NCBI GenBank assembly: GCA_905215525.1
Contig: CAJMQJ010000005.1
Span: 104,490 to 168,489, forward strand
From: an uncultured bacterium
Lineage (GTDB): Bacteria; Actinomycetota; Coriobacteriia; Coriobacteriales; Coriobacteriaceae
Reading direction: 5' to 3'
Length of the DNA stretch: 64,000 bases
Positions within the stretch are counted from its first letter, which is position 1, and the number at the start of each line of letters is the position of its first letter. A program made the position numbers and the translations under genes. The notes beneath the pieces are model-generated. The model was not told the origin of the DNA. It was given only the letters and a program-made list of their open reading frames with translations, and searched no databases. Below, piece after piece: positions 62,765-64,000 of the stretch.

Positions 62765-62997
62765 CAGTGTTTCCACATCCCCATCAAAAGAATCCGAAAG
62801 ACATCCCCCGTTAATAAAACGCTTCTGAACATCTCACTCTGCAGGCAAAGCCGCACCGGAGTGATGCGGAGGTCTGCGCGGGGTTTCACGGGTTCCCTTG
62901 ACGCGGCCCAGCGGAAGTGCCACCCGGCATCCCTTCCATAACGCACGGGTAAACAAAGGGAAATAGCGCCACCCACCGTGCAAGGAAGGACGCCACC

Positions 62998-63981
62998 ATG
63001 GATCTCACGAAAACGGCTAGAGAAATTACCCGTCTCATGCTCCCCTACCTGACCACGCAGCAGAACCGCCAGCTCAAAAAGGTTTTATCGCACTGCCTTT
63101 TCGATGAAAGCCAATTAGCTGAAGACTGCGGCGACGGTGAAAGCGAATCATTCCTGGATCTTTTTCTGTCTGCAAAACGCCTCGAAGGCTGCTCGGATAG
63201 GACCATCTCCTACTACGAAACCACCATCAATAAAATGCTTGAATCATTCGATACACCAGCTTGCGACCTGGGAACCGAAGAGATTAGGTCCTATCTTTCC
63301 GACTATCAGCAAAAAGCCGGCGTCAGTCGCGTCACCGTCGACAATGTCCGAAGAATCATCTCAAGCTTCTACTCATGGCTCGAAGACGAGGACCATATCA
63401 TTAAGAGCCCGGTTAGACGCATTAAAAGAGTCAAGGCTCCGCAACCCATAAAGGAAACGTATAGCGATGAAGTCGTTGAGATTCTTTGCGATAACTGCGG
63501 GTCGCCCCGAAACCTTGCCCTGATCGACCTGTTGCGCTCCACGGGCATGCGTGTGGGCGAACTTGTCTCGTTGGACAGGAGCTCCATCGACACCATCAAT
63601 CGTGAGTGCATCGTACACGGCAAGGGAAATAAGGACCGCATCGTATATTTTGACGCAAAGACTAAAGTCCATATTGAGAATTACCTGTCAACCCGAATGG
63701 ACAGCTCGGAAGCACTCTTCGTATCGAGCAAGGCGCCACACGAGAGGCTACAAATTGGCGGCGTCGAGGCGCTGCTTAGAAAACTGGGGCGCGAGCTTGA
63801 TTTAGGAAGGGTCCACCCTCATAAGTTCAGAAGAACGCTTGCTACAAAGGCAATCGACAAAGGAATGCCCATCGAACAAGTCCAGGTGCTCCTTGGCCAT
63901 AAAAAAATAGACACCACATTAAGGTACGCGATGGTCGACCAGCGCAACGTCAAAGCATCCCACCGCAGGTACCTAACTTAA
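62998..63981 (+). CDS. Tyrosine recombinase (XerC/XerD-like integrase)
   Basis: 327 aa. N-terminal SAM-like core-binding domain (about residues 45-140), then a catalytic domain with R185 (TGMRVGEL), H275-x-x-R278 (HPHKFRRT), H301 (LLGHKK) and nucleophile Y310 (TLRYAM). Complete active site. Size fits Xer or invertase-type enzymes that drive phase variation in gut bacteria. ATG 62998 is preceded by AAGGAAGG. Its substrate DNA is not evident; the window ends 19 bp later. Confidence 0.93.
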   Translation: MDLTKTAREITRLMLPYLTTQQNRQLKKVLSHCLFDESQLAEDCGDGESESFLDLFLSAKRLEGCSDRTISYYETTINKMLESFDTPACDLGTEEIRSYLSDYQQKAGVSRVTVDNVRRIISSFYSWLEDEDHIIKSPVRRIKRVKAPQPIKETYSDEVVEILCDNCGSPRNLALIDLLRSTGMRVGELVSLDRSSIDTINRECIVHGKGNKDRIVYFDAKTKVHIENYLSTRMDSSEALFVSSKAPHERLQIGGVEALLRKLGRELDLGRVHPHKFRRTLATKAIDKGMPIEQVQVLLGHKKIDTTLRYAMVDQRNVKASHRRYLT

Positions 63982-64000
63982 ATTTCGATTTGTCGACCTG

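Overview
This 64 kb window is chromosomal DNA from a high-GC anaerobic actinomycete of the class Coriobacteriia, most likely a gut Collinsella or close relative. I infer this from the gene content, the protein sequences and the style of the intergenic repeats. It was not confirmed by any search. Most of it is ordinary core genome. I did not find a clearly new multi-gene defence, biosynthetic or mobile system. The more unusual material lies in intergenic repeat families, extended or altered core proteins, and promoter-proximal repeat arrays.

Layout. 1-5.5 kb: an Nramp metal transporter bracketed by copies of one short repeat, a flavin reductase/rubredoxin pair, a TPR gene overlapping smpB, tRNA-Glu and tRNA-Gln, and small genes. 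5.5-10 kb: a MurNAc recycling operon (murR-murQ-murP-mupG). 10-24 kb: VanZ-like protein, a serine recombinase, RNase R, ftsE-ftsX, a split transketolase, a YitT-family membrane protein, prfB, secA and rpmE, nearly all on the minus strand and separated by intrinsic terminators. 24-38 kb: an ACT-domain protein, citrate synthase, two HAD phosphatases, adenine deaminase, tyrS, a U32-family protein, a class A penicillin-binding protein, argR and a glycosyltransferase-like protein.

38-49 kb: truA and a long ribosomal-protein run, read on the minus strand as rplE-rpsN-rpsH-rplF-rplR-rpsE-rpmD-rplO-secY-adk-map-infA-rpmJ-rpsM-rpsK-rpsD-rpoA-rplQ-truA. The usual upstream partners (rplX, rplN and so on) are absent: rplE is the first gene, behind its own candidate promoter.

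49-59 kb: a cluster of xdhC-like, yqeB, yqeC, hyuA-like, mocA/ygfJ-like, ygeW, ygeY and dpaL (ygeX) genes beside a divergent YheO-type regulator. It resembles the Escherichia coli ygeW-xdhD locus tied to selenium-dependent molybdenum hydroxylases and anaerobic purine/urate breakdown, but no hydroxylase, ygfK or ssnA lies in the window. 59-64 kb: lineage-specific hypothetical proteins, an AAA/DUF4143 ATPase preceded by four repeats at exact 33-bp spacing, and a tyrosine recombinase at the right edge.

The gene sets work as units: MurNAc import and catabolism; translation and secretion (ribosome, SecY, SecA, RF2, SmpB, RNase R); and nitrogen/purine fermentation with its Mo-cofactor maturation helpers.
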